This document shows positions 9,244 to 17,305 of a stretch of DNA of 64,000 nt, piece after piece. The position numbers and the translations under genes were made by a program. The stretch is from Desertivirga xinjiangensis (lineage in GTDB: Bacteria; Bacteroidota; Bacteroidia; Sphingobacteriales; Sphingobacteriaceae): positions 62,001 through 126,000 of the forward strand of contig NZ_JAFMZP010000008.1 of the NCBI RefSeq assembly GCF_024436435.1, given 5' to 3'. Numbering within the stretch: the stretch's first letter is position 1; each line of letters starts with the position of its first letter. The notes beneath the pieces are model-generated. The model ran no database searches and had not been told where the DNA came from. It saw nothing but the letters and a program-made list of their open reading frames with translations.

Positions 9244-10215
9244 TTGGCTTACAAAAATAAAAAGCACCTTAGTATCCTTTTAAAAGTTATCATTTTGGTT
9301 TTAGCTGCTGTATTTATATATCATAAGATCAGCAATAACACGAACCTTAGGAATTTCAAAGCTTTAACTCACTCTCTTGCAGTAACAAAGATCTATATCA
9401 CGCTCTCCCTGGTGTTTTTACTGATGTTCATAAATTGGTTGCTGGAAGCTCTGAAATGGCGGTATCTGGTCAGAGAGATAGAGCAGATCTCTGTTTGGAA
9501 ATCTATAGAATCGGTGTTCTGCGGACTTACGCTTGCTGTATTTACACCCAATAGAATAGGCGAGTATGGCGGGAGGGTTTTTTTCTTATCTCCTAAAAGA
9601 AGGATCCTGGGCATTGTTGCCATGGCGGTTGGCTCTGTGGGACAAATGGTAGTTACAAACGTCTTAGGCGCATTGGCTGTCTTATGGTTCTTAAAAAAAT
9701 TCGTTGAAATGGACGACTCTATATACACGGCATTCTTTATTGGCGGATTGGGTTTTTGTGCCTTTTTTATCCTTTTTTATTTTAAAATACGCTGGCTGCT
9801 GGACTTACTTACAAATATTTCATTTTTAAAACGATTCAAAAAATTCTTTGTGATCCTGGCGAGATATAAGACCTCATCGTTGTTCCGGGTTTTCTTGTAT
9901 TGTATCGCCCGATTTGTTGTCTTTACATCGCAATATTGTCTTTTGATAAGTATGTTAATACCCCAAATTCCGGTTTTCCAAATGGCCATGATGGTATGTA
10001 TTCTGTTCTTTATACAGTCTGCATTACCTTCATTAGATTTGCTTGACGTTGGCGTCAGGACGCTTACGGCAAGTTTTTTCTTTAGTTATATTACTCATCA
10101 GGAGGTGGCCATTATAGCAGCGACGGCATTTATTTGGTTGGTAAATCTTATCATTCCTGCTATTTTAGGCTCCGCATTCGTGTTTAAACTCAATTTCTTT
10201 GGTACTAATAATTAG
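9244..10215 (+). CDS. Lysylphosphatidylglycerol synthase TM region-like / flippase-like membrane protein
   Basis: A 323-residue polytopic membrane protein of the UPF0104/AglD-type family, with about eight hydrophobic helices beginning at residue 10. A conserved motif lies around residues 97-108 (FTPNRIGEYGGR). Family members are thought to move lipids or lipid-linked sugars across membranes. The start is TTG: an in-frame TAG stands directly upstream at 9238-9240 and the next Met is inside the second helix. The gene overlaps the following glycosyltransferase by 17 bases, so the two probably cooperate on a lipid-linked glycan. Confidence 0.75.
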   Translation: MAYKNKKHLSILLKVIILVLAAVFIYHKISNNTNLRNFKALTHSLAVTKIYITLSLVFLLMFINWLLEALKWRYLVREIEQISVWKSIESVFCGLTLAVFTPNRIGEYGGRVFFLSPKRRILGIVAMAVGSVGQMVVTNVLGALAVLWFLKKFVEMDDSIYTAFFIGGLGFCAFFILFYFKIRWLLDLLTNISFLKRFKKFFVILARYKTSSLFRVFLYCIARFVVFTSQYCLLISMLIPQIPVFQMAMMVCILFFIQSALPSLDLLDVGVRTLTASFFFSYITHQEVAIIAATAFIWLVNLIIPAILGSAFVFKLNFFGTNN

Positions 10216-11329
10216 TTTTATTTCTCTTCTGTTTACAGTTGTTTATGTAGCAGTGGTTTTTTATTTAAGAAGAGGCTGGTTTCAGTTACCAGTCTTCAGG
10301 TCTGGTCAGGCGCTGCCAGTAAGTAAGGTAAGTATTTTGATCGCTGCACGAAACGAGGAAGATAAAATACCCTTTACTATAGAAGACATACTGAAGCAAA
10401 ATTATCCTTCAGGGCTTGTTGAATTAATAATAGTCGACGATCATTCAACAGATCGCACTTCCGCTATTGTAGAATCTTATGCTGATAAGGGTGTAAAACT
10501 TTTAAGGTTAAATGAAGATAGGGCTTTAAATTCCTATAAAAAGAAAGCGATTACGGAAGCGATTAATTTAGCGCAGGGCGAAATAATAATTACGACCGAT
10601 GCCGACTGCCGTATGGGATCAGAGTGGCTAAGAACAATTGTTGCTTTTTTCGAGGAAAATAACTGTAAAATGGTCTCCTCGCCGGTATCTTATTTTAACG
10701 AAAAGGGGCTTTTTGAGCGACTTCAGACGCTTGAGTTCTTATATCTTATCGGTTTAGGTGCCTCATCCATCGGAAACAAAATGCCATCCACCTGTAATGG
10801 TGCTAACCTGGCTTACCGTCGCGACGTTTTTTTCGAGCTGCAAGGATTTCATGGAATTGATGATCTCGCATCGGGCGACGATGAACTGTTTCTGCATAAA
10901 GTTGCGTCAAGATACCCCGAAGGAATAGGTTTTTGCAAATCGCGGTTAGCAATAGTTTTCACTGATGCGAAGCCGAATTTAAGAGAGTTTATCAGGCAGC
11001 GTAAGCGTTGGGCATCTAAAAGTACACGATATAAGAACAAAAAGATAGTAGCATTGGGGATAACCATCTGGCTCTTTAATGTCAATATTATTTTAAATGC
11101 AATCCTGGCAATATTCCAGCCATCCATGAGCATTGCTTTTGCATTCATGCTGACAGCTAAATTAATTTCGGAATTTTTCTTTTTAAAGGAAGTGACACAA
11201 TTTGCCAAAAGAGCGGAATTGCTAAAACTTCTTCCGTTGCTAACTATTATACATACAGTTTACATGATATATATTGGAGTCGCTGGAAATACCGGCAAAT
11301 ATATCTGGAAAGGCCGCCTGGTTCGCTGA
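10199..11329 (+). CDS. Membrane glycosyltransferase, family 2
   Basis: A 376-residue GT-A fold enzyme. It has an N-terminal membrane helix (about 3-23), nucleotide-sugar binding residues in SILIAARNEEDKI and IIVDDHSTDRT, and the DxD-type motif TTDADCRMGS near 133-142. The acceptor-side motif is QRKRWASK near 265, followed by two or three C-terminal membrane helices. It resembles processive or lipid-directed GT2 enzymes. The TTG start overlaps the end of the flippase-like gene, which argues for translational coupling. Donor and product are unknown. Confidence 0.85.
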   Translation: MVLIISFISLLFTVVYVAVVFYLRRGWFQLPVFRSGQALPVSKVSILIAARNEEDKIPFTIEDILKQNYPSGLVELIIVDDHSTDRTSAIVESYADKGVKLLRLNEDRALNSYKKKAITEAINLAQGEIIITTDADCRMGSEWLRTIVAFFEENNCKMVSSPVSYFNEKGLFERLQTLEFLYLIGLGASSIGNKMPSTCNGANLAYRRDVFFELQGFHGIDDLASGDDELFLHKVASRYPEGIGFCKSRLAIVFTDAKPNLREFIRQRKRWASKSTRYKNKKIVALGITIWLFNVNIILNAILAIFQPSMSIAFAFMLTAKLISEFFFLKEVTQFAKRAELLKLLPLLTIIHTVYMIYIGVAGNTGKYIWKGRLVR

Positions 11330-11427
11330 ACCATTCGTCTCAAAAAGTATTATTAAATATATTTTGAGGCATAAATGTAAATTCGTTATTTGGAGAAATA
11401 TTATTATACAGCATTTAAATAAGCATT

Positions 11428-12675
11428 TTGGTACCAGGAAGAAGCTTGGATAAAGAAACAGCGGAAAACGATTTAATACAGCTATTGCTAAAAAGACAGG
11501 CTGAGTTGAACGCGTTACTTGAGGTAACATTAGCGATTAATAAAAATAGTGCCGCATCTGTATTGTTTGAAATGCTGGAGGTGATTTTGCGGGTAAACCT
11601 GAATGTTGGAAAAATGCGGCTTCTTGTGCGGGAGAACAAGCAGTTTGTTTGTGTTTCAAGTTATGGTGGGGAGATTGAGTCTTCAGCCTCTTTGCTTAAA
11701 ATTTATCCTATTCTGGAGCCGATAAAATCGATCACAGCTCTTAATACTCATCCAGATGAGATTCTCAGTCGCTTTGATTTTTATGTGCCGGTACGTCATA
11801 AAAACAGCACGCTTGCCTTCGTTCTTATAGGCGATTTCAATACGCGGCCCGAATTGCTTAGCCACGAACTAAATTTCATTCAAACGCTTATTAATATTAT
11901 CATCGTTGCTTTAGAAAATAAAAAACTCTTCAAAGAGAGAGTTCAGCGGGAGAGAATGCAGCGAGATATGGAGCTAGCCAGTGAAGTTCAAAGTATGCTC
12001 GTGCCTTTGCGTCTGCCTAAAAGTGAGGCCTTTGAGATTTCGGCAACTTATCTGCCTCACGAAAATATCGGAGGTGATTATTTCGACTTTATAAGGTTAA
12101 ATAAGCATGAGTTTATATGGTGTATCGCCGATGTGTCGGGGAAAGGCGTATCGGCTGCGTTGCTTATGGCTAATCTTCAGGCTAGTTTGCGTGCCTGGGC
12201 GTCGGTAGAACGCGATCTTGAAAAAGTGATCAGGAAACTTAACGAACTTGTGACGAGCAACACCAAAGGCGAACGATTTATAACACTCTTCCTGGGACGC
12301 TATAATGAGCAAACGCGCGAACTCGAATTTGTGAATGCCGGGCACAATTCACCCATCGTAGTTTCTGAGGATTCTGTGCAATACCTGAAGGAGGGAACTA
12401 CAATGCTTGGAATATTCGATGAACTTCCGTTTGTTAATACGGGTGAGTTAACAATGCCACCCAATGCTCTGATTTTTAATTATACAGATGGGCTGATTGA
12501 AAGCCCCGATGAAGAAGTGTTTATTATGGAGGACCAGCTTGTGTCTCTACTGAAGTCTCACATAACCTTGCATGTCGACGAAATCAACACCAATATATTG
12601 TCAGATATCCAGCAGTTTTATAATGCTAAAATGAATTCAGACGACATCACCTTATTGACATTGAAAGTACATTAG
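11428..12675 (+). CDS. PP2C-type (SpoIIE family) serine/threonine phosphatase with GAF-like sensor
   Basis: A 415-residue protein. Residues of about 15-165 look like a GAF-type sensor domain. A short coiled linker (about 165-185, ERVQRERMQRDMELA) leads into a SpoIIE/RsbU phosphatase domain (about 190-412) with metal-binding Asp in ENIGGDYFDF and CIADVSGKGVSAAL, and further motifs NAGHNSP and NYTDGL. Such proteins dephosphorylate anti-sigma-factor antagonists in partner switching, but no such partner is encoded nearby. The likely start is a TTG codon. Confidence 0.85.
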   Translation: MVPGRSLDKETAENDLIQLLLKRQAELNALLEVTLAINKNSAASVLFEMLEVILRVNLNVGKMRLLVRENKQFVCVSSYGGEIESSASLLKIYPILEPIKSITALNTHPDEILSRFDFYVPVRHKNSTLAFVLIGDFNTRPELLSHELNFIQTLINIIIVALENKKLFKERVQRERMQRDMELASEVQSMLVPLRLPKSEAFEISATYLPHENIGGDYFDFIRLNKHEFIWCIADVSGKGVSAALLMANLQASLRAWASVERDLEKVIRKLNELVTSNTKGERFITLFLGRYNEQTRELEFVNAGHNSPIVVSEDSVQYLKEGTTMLGIFDELPFVNTGELTMPPNALIFNYTDGLIESPDEEVFIMEDQLVSLLKSHITLHVDEINTNILSDIQQFYNAKMNSDDITLLTLKVH

Positions 12676-12699
12676 TTTTTTAAAATAGATCCTATTTAA

Positions 12700-12707
12700 T
12701 ATCTTTG
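12700..12707 (+). promoter_or_regulatory. Bacteroidota -7 promoter element upstream of rnhB
   Basis: TATCTTTG is a perfect match to TAnnTTTG and lies 26 bases before the ATG at 12733. Transcription starting a few bases downstream would leave a short leader and favours the ATG over the TTG three codons upstream. Confidence 0.6.
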
Positions 12708-12732
12708 GTCCAGGCTTTAAAAATTGGTTAAT

Positions 12733-13365
12733 ATGCTTTTTCCGTTTTATCAGGATGAATTTGTGGAGGCTGGATGTGATGAAGCGGGTAGAGGCTGTCT
12801 GGCAGGACCGGTATTTGCCGCGGCTGTAATATTGCCTAAAAATTTTAAACACAAGCTTCTTACCGATTCAAAACAGTTAAAAGAAGAAGAACGCTATAGT
12901 CTCAGAAAGCTGATCGAAAAGAAAGCTATAGCATGGGCGGTGGCTCAGGTTGATCATGAAGAGATCGACAGAATTAACATTTTAAATGCTTCATTTCTGG
13001 CCATGCACCGTGCCCTGGATCAGTTAAAAGTTTCCCCAGGATTCATTCTTGTCGATGGTAACCGATTTAAATCCTATCAGGAAACACCTCATGCATGTAT
13101 CATTAAAGGCGATGGGAAGTACTATTCAATTGCTGCTGCTTCTATTCTGGCAAAAACATACCGCGACGATTTCATGCATAACATCGCTGCGATGCATCCT
13201 GAGTATGAATGGGCCAGCAACAAGGGTTATCCTACGATAAAGCATAGAAATGCAGTGCTTAAGCACGGATTTTCTCCTTATCACAGGCGCACTTTCAGGG
13301 TTACAGATCCTCAGCTTGATTTGTTTTCTGAAACTGAAGAGATGGATGAACTGATCTCTGCCTGA
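12733..13365 (+). CDS. rnhB: Ribonuclease HII
   Basis: A 210-residue RNase HII from the ATG at 12733. The catalytic DE pair is in AGCDEAGRGCLAGP (residues 16-17), the third acidic residue is in ILVDGNRF near 110, and a fourth is in ASILAKTYRDDFM near 140. KGYPTIKH and the C-terminal helix FSPYHRRTFRV are also typical. It removes ribonucleotides and RNA primers from DNA-RNA hybrids. It stands as a single gene with its own -7 element between the phosphatase gene and gcvT. Confidence 0.95.
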   Translation: MLFPFYQDEFVEAGCDEAGRGCLAGPVFAAAVILPKNFKHKLLTDSKQLKEEERYSLRKLIEKKAIAWAVAQVDHEEIDRINILNASFLAMHRALDQLKVSPGFILVDGNRFKSYQETPHACIIKGDGKYYSIAAASILAKTYRDDFMHNIAAMHPEYEWASNKGYPTIKHRNAVLKHGFSPYHRRTFRVTDPQLDLFSETEEMDELISA

Positions 13366-13381
13366 TTTTACCATTTTTTTT

Positions 13382-13389
13382 TACTTTTG
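13382..13389 (+). promoter_or_regulatory. -7 promoter element upstream of gcvT
   Basis: TACTTTTG fits TAnnTTTG exactly and lies 68 bases upstream of the gcvT ATG, in the short gap after rnhB. No convincing -33 TTG was found at the usual distance. Confidence 0.5.
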
Positions 13390-13457
13390 CCACCTGATGC
13401 CAGATATTGAGAGTTTCCAAGACTCAAGATTTCACAAAGCACGTAAAATAACTATTC

Positions 13458-14540
13458 ATGAAAAATACCGCATTAACTGAAACTCATATTTCTCTGGGCG
13501 CTAAAATGGTTCCTTTTGCCGGATATAGTATGCCTGTGCAATACGAAGGTATTAATGCCGAACATCAGGTAGTTAGAAATTCAGTTGGTGTTTTTGATGT
13601 AAGCCATATGGGCGAATTTATCCTCAAAGGTGAAAGAGCTCTCGAGTTAATCCAAAAAGTCACGTCGAACGATGCTTCAAAACTGGTGGAAGGTAAAGTC
13701 CAATATTCCTGTCTTCCAAACGAAACGGGCGGCATAGTGGACGATTTACTGGTGTACCGGATCGACAGTAACACTTATATGTTGGTGGTGAACGCCTCGA
13801 ATATCGAGAAAGACTGGAACTGGATATCAAAGTTTAATACTTACGGTGTCGAGCTGAAAGACATATCCGAAAGAACCGCATTACTTGCTGTCCAGGGACC
13901 TAAAGCCGCCGAAGCTTTACAAAGCTTAACAGAAACGGACCTGTCTTCAATGGAGTATTATTCTTTTAAAAAAGGCAAGTTCGCAGGGATTGAAAATGTG
14001 CTTATTTCGGCTACCGGATATACCGGAGCAGGAGGCTTTGAGTTGTACTTTGATTCAAGTCATGCAGAAGAGGTCTGGAGGGCTATTTTTGAGGCCGGTG
14101 CTCCATATGGCATCAGACCAATTGGATTGGGTGCTCGTGATACTCTGCGATTGGAAATGGGCTTTTGTCTTTATGGTAATGATATCGATGATTATACGTC
14201 GCCTCTTGAAGCAGGTCTTGGCTGGATCACCAAGTTTAATAAGGACTTTGTTAATGCAGCGCAGCTGGCAGAGCAAAAGCAAAATAAGCCTGCGCGTAAA
14301 CTTATAGGTTTTGAAATGATCGACCGGGGAATCCCGCGTCATGATTATGAAATTGTGGATAGGAGTGGCAATAACATCGGAAAAGTTACTTCGGGGACCC
14401 AATCGCCATCGCTGCAAAAGGCAATAGGCTTAGGCTATGTTAAACCTGAGTTTTCGACCGTAGGTTCAGAGATATTCATTAATATCCGTAATAATCCAGT
14501 TAAAGCTCAGGTGGTGAAACTTCCATTTTATAAAGGCTAA
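13458..14540 (+). CDS. gcvT: Glycine cleavage system aminomethyltransferase (T protein)
   Basis: A 360-residue protein, the usual GcvT length. The N-terminal folate-binding part includes [10 protein letters not shown] and VTSNDASKL. The central part has [17 protein letters not shown], and [12 protein letters not shown] lies near 190. [18 protein letters not shown] and a C-terminal beta-barrel with [10 protein letters not shown] follow. It transfers the methylene group from aminomethyl-lipoyl H protein to tetrahydrofolate. The P and H protein genes are not in the window. The folate products would feed metF and metH at 35-40 kb. Confidence 0.95.
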   Translation: MKNTALTETHISLGAKMVPFAGYSMPVQYEGINAEHQVVRNSVGVFDVSHMGEFILKGERALELIQKVTSNDASKLVEGKVQYSCLPNETGGIVDDLLVYRIDSNTYMLVVNASNIEKDWNWISKFNTYGVELKDISERTALLAVQGPKAAEALQSLTETDLSSMEYYSFKKGKFAGIENVLISATGYTGAGGFELYFDSSHAEEVWRAIFEAGAPYGIRPIGLGARDTLRLEMGFCLYGNDIDDYTSPLEAGLGWITKFNKDFVNAAQLAEQKQNKPARKLIGFEMIDRGIPRHDYEIVDRSGNNIGKVTSGTQSPSLQKAIGLGYVKPEFSTVGSEIFINIRNNPVKAQVVKLPFYKG

Positions 14541-14545
14541 ACGAT

Positions 14546-15277
14546 TTGAAAGTAGTTCAATTAACATCAGAAAGAAAAAAGATAGAAGTTTGTCTTACTC
14601 CGGCCTTGCTTCCTTTATACGATATTGAAAGTAGTATAGTGGTTGTGATTGATATTTTTCGCGCAACCTCATCTATCTGCTATGGTATAGAAAACGGCGC
14701 TGAAGCCATTATTCCTGTTTCTCAAGTTGAAGAATGTGTAGCCTACAGTGGCAAAGGCTTTTTGATAGCTGCAGAACGGAACGGCGAAGTTGTGGAAGGG
14801 TTTGATTTCGGAAATTCTCCTTTTTCTTACACCGCAGAAAAGGTGGCAGGTAAAACTGTGGTGCTTACCACGACAAACGGAACCCATGCTTTGCATCTTT
14901 CAAGGAAGGCAAAAAGTATTGTAGTTGGTTCATTTTTAAATCTTACGGCCCTTTCAAACTGGCTTCGCCTGCAAAATGAAAACATACTTTTAGTTTGTGC
15001 TGGGTGGAAGAACAAGTTTAATCTTGAGGACACGATCTTTGCAGGCGCAGTGGTTCAGCAGCTAAAAGGCGATGCCTTTAAACTGGATGATTCTGCAGTT
15101 GCTGCGGAAGATCTGTACACACTGGCTAAAGACGATCTCGGAGTTTATATGAGCAAATCATCACATAGTGACCGTTTGAAGAAACTAGGCATAGAAGAGG
15201 ATATAGCTTTTTGCCTTAACGTAGACATTACCACTGCTATCCCTGTTTTAGATGGCGACAGGCTGGTGAAGCTTTAA
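14546..15277 (+). CDS. 2-phosphosulfolactate phosphatase family protein (ComB-like)
   Basis: A 243-residue protein with the ComB family core: VVIDIFRATSSI near residue 34, AAERNGEVVEGFDFGNSP near 73-90, and TTTNGTHAL near 110. It starts at TTG five bases after gcvT, so it is probably co-transcribed. In methanogens ComB makes sulfolactate for coenzyme M. ComA- and ComC-like genes are absent here, so the real substrate in this organism is uncertain. Its stop overlaps the stop of the converging mazG-type gene by four bases. Confidence 0.8.
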   Translation: MKVVQLTSERKKIEVCLTPALLPLYDIESSIVVVIDIFRATSSICYGIENGAEAIIPVSQVEECVAYSGKGFLIAAERNGEVVEGFDFGNSPFSYTAEKVAGKTVVLTTTNGTHALHLSRKAKSIVVGSFLNLTALSNWLRLQNENILLVCAGWKNKFNLEDTIFAGAVVQQLKGDAFKLDDSAVAAEDLYTLAKDDLGVYMSKSSHSDRLKKLGIEEDIAFCLNVDITTAIPVLDGDRLVKL

Positions 15278-15609
15278 TCTTCCGATTTCAGCTTTTCATT
15301 GTTTTTGTGCCTGTCGGCATCCCGGATGTTCTTCTTTTCCAGGTTCTTATTTAGTGCTTGTGTCAGGTCGATACCCGTTTGGTTTGCCAAACAAATAAGT
15401 ACAAAAAGTACGTCGGCCATCTCATCTCCAAGATCTACCGCTTTATCTGATTCTTTGAAGGATTGTTCGCCATATTTTCTTGACATAATTCTGGCGACTT
15501 CTCCAACTTCCTCCATCAGGATAGCGGTATTAGTAAGTTCGTTGAAGTAACGCACGCCGGTGGTCGTTATCCACTTGTCTACAAGTTTTTGAGCTTCCTC
15601 TATGGTCAT
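15274..15609 (-). CDS. MazG-like nucleotide pyrophosphohydrolase
   Basis: A 111-residue all-alpha NTP pyrophosphatase. The metal-binding ExxE pattern is in LMEEVGEVARIM (residues 31-42) and the second acidic site is in DLGDEMADVLFV (about 80-91). Family members hydrolyse non-canonical or surplus NTPs to NMP and pyrophosphate. Its ATG overlaps the dtd stop (ATGA), making it the last gene of an rsgA-dtd-mazG operon. Confidence 0.85.
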   Translation of the reverse strand: MTIEEAQKLVDKWITTTGVRYFNELTNTAILMEEVGEVARIMSRKYGEQSFKESDKAVDLGDEMADVLFVLICLANQTGIDLTQALNKNLEKKNIRDADRHKNNEKLKSED

Positions 15610-16058
15610 TCTTTATGTTTAGTGTCAAGGATTATAGTTACAGGTCCGTCGTTTATTAAATGTATTTTCATGTCCGCACCAAAGATCCCTGTTTCGGTGT
15701 TTTTTCCTGTTAAACCGTTTATCTCGCTGATCATTTTTTCGTAAAAGGGAATAGCAACAGGAGGTTTTGCAGCTTTTGTAAATCCTGGCCGGTTTCCCTT
15801 TTTCGTGGAAGCAAACAAGGTGAACTGAGAAATTAACAGGATCTGCCCATTAATTTCCATGACTGATTTATTCATTAGTCCCTGGTCGTCGCCGAAGATC
15901 CGCATGTTTACGATCTTTTGTGCCAGCCATTTCAAATCTTCTTCAGTATCTGCATCTTCAATGCCAAGCAGGATCAGAAGGCCAGTTTGTATCTGCCCGG
16001 TGACTTGTCCCTCTACCATGCAGGAGGCTTCTGTTACTCGTTGTATAACTGCGCGCAT
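15606..16058 (-). CDS. dtd: D-aminoacyl-tRNA deacylase
   Basis: A 150-residue protein with the two DTD signatures: SQFTLFA near residues 77-83 and the Gly-Pro motif in NDGPVTIIL near 136-144. It hydrolyses D-aminoacyl-tRNAs, recycling tRNA and excluding D-amino acids from proteins. It lies 18 bases downstream of rsgA and overlaps the mazG-like gene by four bases, which argues for one transcript. Confidence 0.94.
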   Translation of the reverse strand: MRAVIQRVTEASCMVEGQVTGQIQTGLLILLGIEDADTEEDLKWLAQKIVNMRIFGDDQGLMNKSVMEINGQILLISQFTLFASTKKGNRPGFTKAAKPPVAIPFYEKMISEINGLTGKNTETGIFGADMKIHLINDGPVTIILDTKHKE

Positions 16059-16076
16059 AGATAAGGCTGATATGGA

Positions 16077-16997
16077 TTAATTTCTGGTATCATTCCCATG
16101 ATAAATACTCAGATAGCTTTCGTATCGGGATTGATCAATTTCGCCATCTTCTACAGCAAGTAAAACGGCACAGCCAGGTTCATTGATATGCCGGCAATTA
16201 TGGAAACGACATTCGTTCATCAATGCTCTGAACTCGGGTAAAAAATGTGCAAGCTCCTCCTTTTTAATATCAATTATGCCCAGTTCCCGGATTCCCGGGG
16301 TATCAATGAGGTAGCCCCCTTGCGGGAGCTTATGCATTTCCGCGAAAGTAGTGGTATGCTGGCCCTTATCGCTCCAATCGGAGATCTTTCCTGTTTTCAG
16401 TTCGATATCAGGGATCAGCTTATTGATCAGAGTTGATTTGCCGACACCAGAATGGCCAGAAAACAGCGTTACTTTATCTTTCAGAAGCTCTTCAATGTCC
16501 GGGAGATTCGTTCCCTCAATAGCCGATACTTCATAGCATGGATAACCAATACGTTTATAGATTTCTTCATAGTCTGCCAGGATCTCTATGCCTTCCTCAC
16601 TAAATAGGTCAAGCTTGTTAAATATCAATCCGGCTGGAATATCATAGGCCTCTGCAGTAATGAGGAACCGGTCAATAAATCCTAAAGACGTGCGGGGAGA
16701 AGCCAGTGTTACAATAAGAAATGCCTGATCTAAGTTAGCCGCAATAATCTGGGCTTGTTTCGAAAGATTAACGGACTTTCGGATAATGTAATTTTTACGT
16801 TCATGAAGCCTGTATATAACGCCGGTTTCCTGGTCGGGCTCCAGTTCAATAGTAACAATATCGCCAACAGCTACCGGATTAGTAGTTTGAATGTCTTTTG
16901 TGCGAAATTTACCTTTAATGCGGCAATCCACCACCTTGCCGTCATTAGCAGCCACCTGGTACCAGCTTCCTGTCGATTTTATAACTAGTCCTTGCAT
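16077..16997 (-). CDS. rsgA: Ribosome small subunit-dependent GTPase A
   Basis: A 306-residue circularly permuted GTPase. An N-terminal OB fold (about 1-70) is followed by the permuted order of G motifs: NKLD near 125, then GHSGVGKSTL near 181, then DTPG near 221. A C-terminal zinc-binding domain shows the Cys/His set in CRFHNCRHINEPGC. RsgA tests and matures the 30S subunit. It is the first gene of the minus-strand operon with dtd and mazG. Confidence 0.95.
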   Translation of the reverse strand: MQGLVIKSTGSWYQVAANDGKVVDCRIKGKFRTKDIQTTNPVAVGDIVTIELEPDQETGVIYRLHERKNYIIRKSVNLSKQAQIIAANLDQAFLIVTLASPRTSLGFIDRFLITAEAYDIPAGLIFNKLDLFSEEGIEILADYEEIYKRIGYPCYEVSAIEGTNLPDIEELLKDKVTLFSGHSGVGKSTLINKLIPDIELKTGKISDWSDKGQHTTTFAEMHKLPQGGYLIDTPGIRELGIIDIKKEELAHFLPEFRALMNECRFHNCRHINEPGCAVLLAVEDGEIDQSRYESYLSIYHGNDTRN

Positions 16998-17100
16998 GAA
17001 GGGGTAAAGTTAACAAAATGCAGCTTTTCGGGTTTTGTTTTTTGCGGTTTCGTATTTATTGGGAACCAGGATTTGATGAAAAGGTATAAAAAATATTTTT

Positions 17101-17133
17101 TTTGCGATTTTTAAATTTTACTGCGTACTTTAC
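17101..17133 (+). promoter_or_regulatory. Putative promoter of the threonine operon
   Basis: TTTG at 17101-17104 and TACTTTAC at 17126-17133 are separated by 21 bases, the spacing of Bacteroidota promoters. The -7 element matches six of the eight positions, counting the two free ones. Transcription would begin near 17138, shortly before the leader peptide ATG at 17150. Confidence 0.45.
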
Positions 17134-17149
17134 GAACGATTTAGAAAAC

Positions 17150-17230
17150 ATGATTAAGTTTACTTATACCATTACAACCACAATTATTTCCACCAGGCTA
17201 TATGCTGGAGGAAGATCGTGCATGGTGTAA
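17150..17230 (+). CDS. thrL: Threonine operon leader peptide
   Basis: A 26-residue open frame beginning MIKFTYTITTTIIST. Six of the first fifteen codons are Thr and four are Ile, the amino acids whose charged tRNAs would report the output of this pathway. The frame ends before a hairpin terminator that precedes thrA. Ribosome stalling at codons 7-15 would cover the segment at 17190-17196. This is the classic arrangement for transcription attenuation; the peptide itself needs no further function. Confidence 0.85.
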   Translation: MIKFTYTITTTIISTRLYAGGRSCMV

Positions 17231-17288
17231 TCGAAAATATAAAGAAACCATAAAGCGCCTTCCTCCCACAAGGGGAAGGCGCTTTTGT
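17190..17288 (+). promoter_or_regulatory. Threonine attenuator: alternative antiterminator and terminator
   Basis: Segment 1 (CCACCAG, 17190-17196) can pair with segment 2 (CTGGAGG, 17205-17211) with one mismatch. Segment 2 also contains GGAGGAAG (17207-17214), perfectly complementary to CTTCCTCC (17258-17265) in the 5' arm of the terminator. The terminator is an 11-bp stem, 17253-17263 with 17274-17284, followed by TTTTGTTT. When Thr or Ile is short the stalled ribosome would mask segment 1, freeing segment 2 to disrupt the terminator. Confidence 0.85.
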
Positions 17289-17305
17289 TTAAAATTACGT
17301 AATTA

